Below are positions 61,148 to 64,000 of a DNA stretch of 64,000 bases, piece after piece (the stretch's first letter is position 1; each line of letters begins with the position of its first letter). The notes under the pieces are model-generated. The model was not told the DNA's origin, did no database searches, and saw only the letters and a list, made by a program, of their open reading frames with translations. Source of the stretch: Ramlibacter sp. (GTDB lineage Bacteria > Pseudomonadota > Gammaproteobacteria > Burkholderiales > Burkholderiaceae_C); assembly GCA_013815685.1 (NCBI GenBank), contig JACDFR010000013.1:1-64000 (forward strand). The letters run 5' to 3'. Made by a program: the position numbers and the translations under genes.

Positions 61148-62205
61148 ATCATCTCCTTTACAAAGTTTTCACCTACTTTGGTGTATCCCACCCGCGCGAT
61201 GAACCGGCCCACGACCTCGAAGGCGGCGCCACTGTTCACTCCCAAGCTGATCTCCACCACGTTGCGGTTCGCGCACCATTGCTCGAAGGCCTTGAGCAGC
61301 TTTACGCCGTACCCGCCCATGCGCGCCTCCGGCAACACGTCGAAGTCGGGCCGCCGCGAGCTTGGAACCTCGCTGATTGGTACGCCGCTGGCAGCCAGGA
61401 AGTTTCGGGCGATCCCAAGCGTCACCGATGAAATTCCCGTCGTTCCGAAGCTACCGCCAACATCCGAGTGTGCGCCCGGGACACCGAGGACAATGGCGTC
61501 AGAGCCAACAGGCATCGGCGGGAAGATAGACCTTGTTTCGTCCATCGCCACCAGAACCAAAGAGTTTCGAATGTTTGTTGGCCAGCTCGTGTTGAGCGCG
61601 CCATTCGTCTCATCCACGGGATCAAAGAGCACCAGGCTGTTGATGGTGACGGCGCCCGGTGCAAACACCCCCGGAATGCCCAGCTCATTCACTAGATTGG
61701 CGAAGGCGACGGCTTCTGCGCCGCCGCGACTGAACCCTGTCAGATTCAATTCAATTTGTGCGGTTGGGTCTGCTTCACGAACCCGGTTAACCATTTCGAT
61801 GAGGTCTTGGTATGCGAGTTCGACGATTGCTTGTCCGATGGGTCCAGCATTGAATGGCGTCGACTGGAGGTTGCTTTCAATACTCCCCGGTACGACGCCA
61901 TCGGCACCAATGCCAATTAGGTAGTTGGCCCGATTTGCCGGCAGCAACTCATTGAGGTTCCCGATGTTGGTAGTGGATTCACCGGGCTTGATAACGTTCT
62001 TGTTGTTCTGCGTTCCATCGAAGTTCAACGTCAATTGCGTAGTACCTGCTGGCGCTTGGCTGACAGCGCTAGAAAATGCCGTTCCGTACAACGACTGCAA
62101 CTGTTCCAGTTGGAATAGCGTGGCAGGCTTGTATGGTGTTGTTCCGGTTGCACCCGTGTAGCCCTGCTCGATGAGTGATAGGGCGAGGTAGCTGTTGTCT
62201 GCCAT
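61144..62205 (-). CDS. DUF2235 / Tle1-like alpha/beta hydrolase (putative phospholipase effector)
   Basis: A 353-residue alpha/beta hydrolase. LTLNFDGTQNNKN (about 58-70) and TGFSRGGAEAVAFANLV (nucleophile Ser159) are DUF2235 hallmarks. An acidic residue in LVLFDPVDE and the His in GVPGAHSDVGGSF complete a probable catalytic triad. DUF2235 proteins include the Tle1 phospholipase effectors of type VI secretion. There is no signal peptide or PAAR/VgrG domain. It sits directly after a lipoprotein gene (7 bp gap), a layout like effector/immunity pairs, and is coupled to the next gene by an ATGA overlap. Partial copies occur at 62871-63187 and 63867-64000. Confidence 0.82.
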   Translation of the reverse strand: MADNSYLALSLIEQGYTGATGTTPYKPATLFQLEQLQSLYGTAFSSAVSQAPAGTTQLTLNFDGTQNNKNVIKPGESTTNIGNLNELLPANRANYLIGIGADGVVPGSIESNLQSTPFNAGPIGQAIVELAYQDLIEMVNRVREADPTAQIELNLTGFSRGGAEAVAFANLVNELGIPGVFAPGAVTINSLVLFDPVDETNGALNTSWPTNIRNSLVLVAMDETRSIFPPMPVGSDAIVLGVPGAHSDVGGSFGTTGISSVTLGIARNFLAASGVPISEVPSSRRPDFDVLPEARMGGYGVKLLKAFEQWCANRNVVEISLGVNSGAAFEVVGRFIARVGYTKVGENFVKEMI

Positions 62206-62212
62206 GATGTTG

Positions 62213-62842
62213 TTACTTTAGTGAGTCGTATGTCTGAGTGAAGTCAATGCCGCTAGCAGGAACCCCCTTGATGACGGCAATGACGTGTTCTTCGTCTTCA
62301 AACGTCCAAGGATTGGCCGCTCCACCAGGGCGCAAGCGCTGGCTTACCGGCGTTCGGTTGAGCGTCACAACCCACTTGAGTCGAAGCGCGTCGTCCTTGA
62401 TGTCGTGCGTTAGTTTTGCGAGAGCATCACCGAGGGCGAATTTGCGCCCCTCGCGCTCCCACTGCACTTTCAGTTCGTGCGTCTTCAGGTAGTCCCGCAC
62501 TAAGGCTTCCTGGTCAACGAATTTCAAAACGAACTCGCGGCCATCCTTGAGCCGCCAGCGGGCTTGCATGGGAAAGTACGATTGCAGCCCGATGATCTGG
62601 GCCATGGCAATCCTCGACGTGAATATTTCTTTCCATGGACTTGTGTGATCCGAATACATAAGAATTCGTGACTGCGCAATCTCCACGTTTGAAAAATCCT
62701 CGACTTTCTGGGACGTTCCCCAAGAATAGCTGCCGCCGGGGATCGGTATGCGCCCGCCTGTTGGCGCATGGTTGATCGATGCGCACGCTTGCAGCACTGC
62801 CAGCAAAAGGGCGACCCATAACAATCGAAGCCATCTGTTCAT
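62213..62842 (-). CDS. Lipoprotein, candidate immunity protein (copy B)
   Basis: A 209-residue lipoprotein with signal MNRWLRLLWVALLLAVLQAC and lipobox Cys20, then PTGGRIPIPGGSYSWGTSQK and a beta-rich body including QARWRLKDGREFVLKFVDQE and NPWTFEDEEHVIAVIKGVPA. The ATG has GGAGAA upstream. No family name is recognised. It lies immediately upstream of the intact DUF2235 gene and has a close paralogue at 63196-63838 beside another DUF2235 copy. Immunity to the DUF2235 protein, as lipoproteins confer for Tle1 effectors, is inferred from this pairing. Confidence 0.75.
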   Translation of the reverse strand: MNRWLRLLWVALLLAVLQACASINHAPTGGRIPIPGGSYSWGTSQKVEDFSNVEIAQSRILMYSDHTSPWKEIFTSRIAMAQIIGLQSYFPMQARWRLKDGREFVLKFVDQEALVRDYLKTHELKVQWEREGRKFALGDALAKLTHDIKDDALRLKWVVTLNRTPVSQRLRPGGAANPWTFEDEEHVIAVIKGVPASGIDFTQTYDSLK

Positions 62843-62870
62843 GTCTCTGTTCTCCGTTTACGTTGAAGGT

Positions 62871-63187
62871 TCATCGGTCGCGCCTCACGAAGTTCTCGCC
62901 TATCTTCGTGTAACCCATGCGGCAAGCGAACCGACCCAGTATCTCGAGTTGTTCGCCGCTGTTGATGCCAAAGTTGATCTCAACCACTTCGCGATTCGTA
63001 GCGAAGTTCAACGTTAGCTGCGCAACACCGTCGGGCGCGCGTTGGATGACACTGGAAAAGTTCGTCCCGTACAGTGATTGCAACTGCTCCAGTTGGGATG
63101 ACTAGCCGGCCTGTACGGTGTCGTGCCGGTCACCCCGGTGTAGCCCTGCTCGACGAGTGACGGAGCGAGATAGTTGTTGTCTGCCAT
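62871..63187 (-). pseudogene. DUF2235 gene relic with frameshift and large internal deletion
   Basis: The relic begins with ATG at 63187 and MADNNYLAPSLVEQGYTG, matching the intact copy. A one-base loss near 63103 shifts the frame. The next part, QLEQLQSLYGTNFSSVIQRA...VAQLTLNF, then jumps straight to TNREVVEINFGINSGEQLEI...GYTKIGENFVRRDR, the C-terminus. About 230 central residues, including the catalytic Ser and His motifs, are missing. It cannot code for an active hydrolase. Confidence 0.85.
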
Positions 63188-63195
63188 GATGTTGC

Positions 63196-63838
63196 TTACT
63201 TTAGTGAGTCGTATGTCTGAATGAAGTCGATGCCGCTGGCAGGAACCCCCTTGATGACGGCAATGACGTGTTCTTCGTCTTCAAACGTCCAAGGATTGGC
63301 GGCCCCACCAGGGCGCAAGCGCTGGCTTGCCGGTGTTCGGTTAAGGGTTACTACCCACTTAAGTCGAAGCGTGTCGTCCTTGATGTCGTGCGTTAGCTTT
63401 GCATCAGAATCGCCGGGGGCGTACTTGCGCCCCTCGCGCTCCCATTGAAGTTTTAAATCGTGTGTCTTCATGTAGTCTCGCACCAGGGCGCCTTGGTCAA
63501 CGAATTTCAAAACGAACTCGCGGCCATCCTTGAGTCGCCAGCGGGCTTGCATCGGAAAGTACGATTGCAGTCCGCTGATGTGGGCCATCGCAATCCTGGA
63601 AGTGAATATTTGTTTCAACGGACTCGTGTGATTCGAATACATAAGCATTCGAGACTGCGCAATCTCCACGTTTGAAAAGTCCTCGACTCTCTGGGATGTT
63701 CCCCAAGAATAGATGCCGCCGGGGATCGATGTCCGCCCGCCTATTGACGCCTGGTTGATCGATGCGCACGCCTGCAGCACTGCCAGCAGCACTGCCAGCA
63801 GAAGGGGTAAGCCACAACATACGAAGCCATCGGTTCAT
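63196..63838 (-). pseudogene. Lipoprotein copy A with damaged signal peptide
   Basis: From about 63790 to the stop this is a near-identical paralogue of the lipoprotein at 62213-62842. The start is damaged: from the ATG at 63838 (MNRWLRMLW) a one-base excess in the C4 run at 63804-63807 moves the frame, and CTGGCAGTGCTG is duplicated in tandem within the signal peptide. An in-frame GTG at 63792 would give LLAVLQAC without the basic n-region, so export is doubtful. If translated from there it would be 198 residues. Confidence 0.7.
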
Positions 63839-63866
63839 GTCGTTTTTTTCCGTTTGCGTTGAGGGT

Positions 63867-64000
63867 TCATTTGCCGCGCTTCACGAAGTTCTCGCCGGTT
63901 TTCGTGTAACCCATCCGGGAAGCGAACCGACCCAGTGTTTCGAGTTGTTCACCGCTGTTGATGCCAAAGTTGATCTCAACTACTTCGCGATTCGTAGCCC
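63867..64000 (-). CDS. DUF2235 protein, C-terminal end of a further copy (start outside window)
   Basis: The minus strand reads TNREVVEINFGINSGEQLET...ASRMGYTKTGENFVKRGK and a TGA at 63867-63869, closely matching the C-terminus of the relic at 62871 and, less closely, the intact copy. The gene enters from beyond the window edge, so whether it is intact is unknown. It lies just upstream of lipoprotein copy A, repeating the DUF2235-lipoprotein order. Confidence 0.75.
   Translation of the reverse strand, partial: ATNREVVEINFGINSGEQLETLGRFASRMGYTKTGENFVKRGK

Overview
The window looks like chromosomal DNA of a high-GC betaproteobacterium of the order Burkholderiales, most likely family Comamonadaceae. 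This rests on the gene sets and their order: odhA-odhB-lpdA followed by zapE; a pyruvate dehydrogenase cluster whose E3 carries a lipoyl domain and which contains a beta-proteobacterial proteasome homologue; divergent rluD and bamD; and a GC-rich intergenic repeat of a type I associate with comamonads. No rRNA, tRNA, CRISPR array, integrase or transposase was seen.

Positions 1-43,200 are a compact housekeeping region. In order it holds rluB-scpB, rluD/bamD, a DinG-type helicase flanked by two inverted copies of a 78-bp repeat, a PP2C phosphatase, the 2-oxoglutarate dehydrogenase operon (odhA, odhB, lpdA, zapE and a secreted coiled-coil protein), and a propionyl-CoA synthetase/isochorismatase pair divergent from a 4-hydroxyphenylacetate-hydroxylase/4-hydroxybutyryl-CoA-dehydratase-like flavoprotein. 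Next come a NarL-type two-component pair, a PQQ-type sugar dehydrogenase, an NlpC/P60 hydrolase, the pyruvate dehydrogenase operon (aceE, aceF, proteasome homologue, lpdA) and a divergent PAS kinase/FixJ-type regulator pair. The block ends with folD, prlC, a thioredoxin-fold protein, rpiA, pyrD, a TonB-dependent receptor with an FAD oxidoreductase, glgC and a GNAT acetyltransferase. Genes are tightly packed, with many ATGA start/stop overlaps, and I saw no frameshifted gene here.

Positions 43,500-64,000 are an accessory island, almost wholly on the minus strand, looking less GC-rich towards its right end. In transcription order it carries: the end of one DUF2235 alpha/beta-hydrolase gene; a lipoprotein copy with a damaged signal peptide; a DUF2235 relic with an internal deletion and a frameshift; an intact lipoprotein; an intact DUF2235 protein; a secreted protein of unknown function; a 3373-residue RTX protein with a lipase-like N-terminus; an RTX-activating acyltransferase homologue lacking the usual catalytic His; an HlyD-type membrane fusion protein; a third alpha/beta hydrolase; a frameshifted small membrane protein; and a frameshifted, 3'-truncated RTX-like paralogue. 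The layout suggests a secreted-effector locus with duplicated candidate effector/immunity cassettes that are partly decaying. The ABC transporter and outer-membrane channel needed for type I secretion are not in the window.
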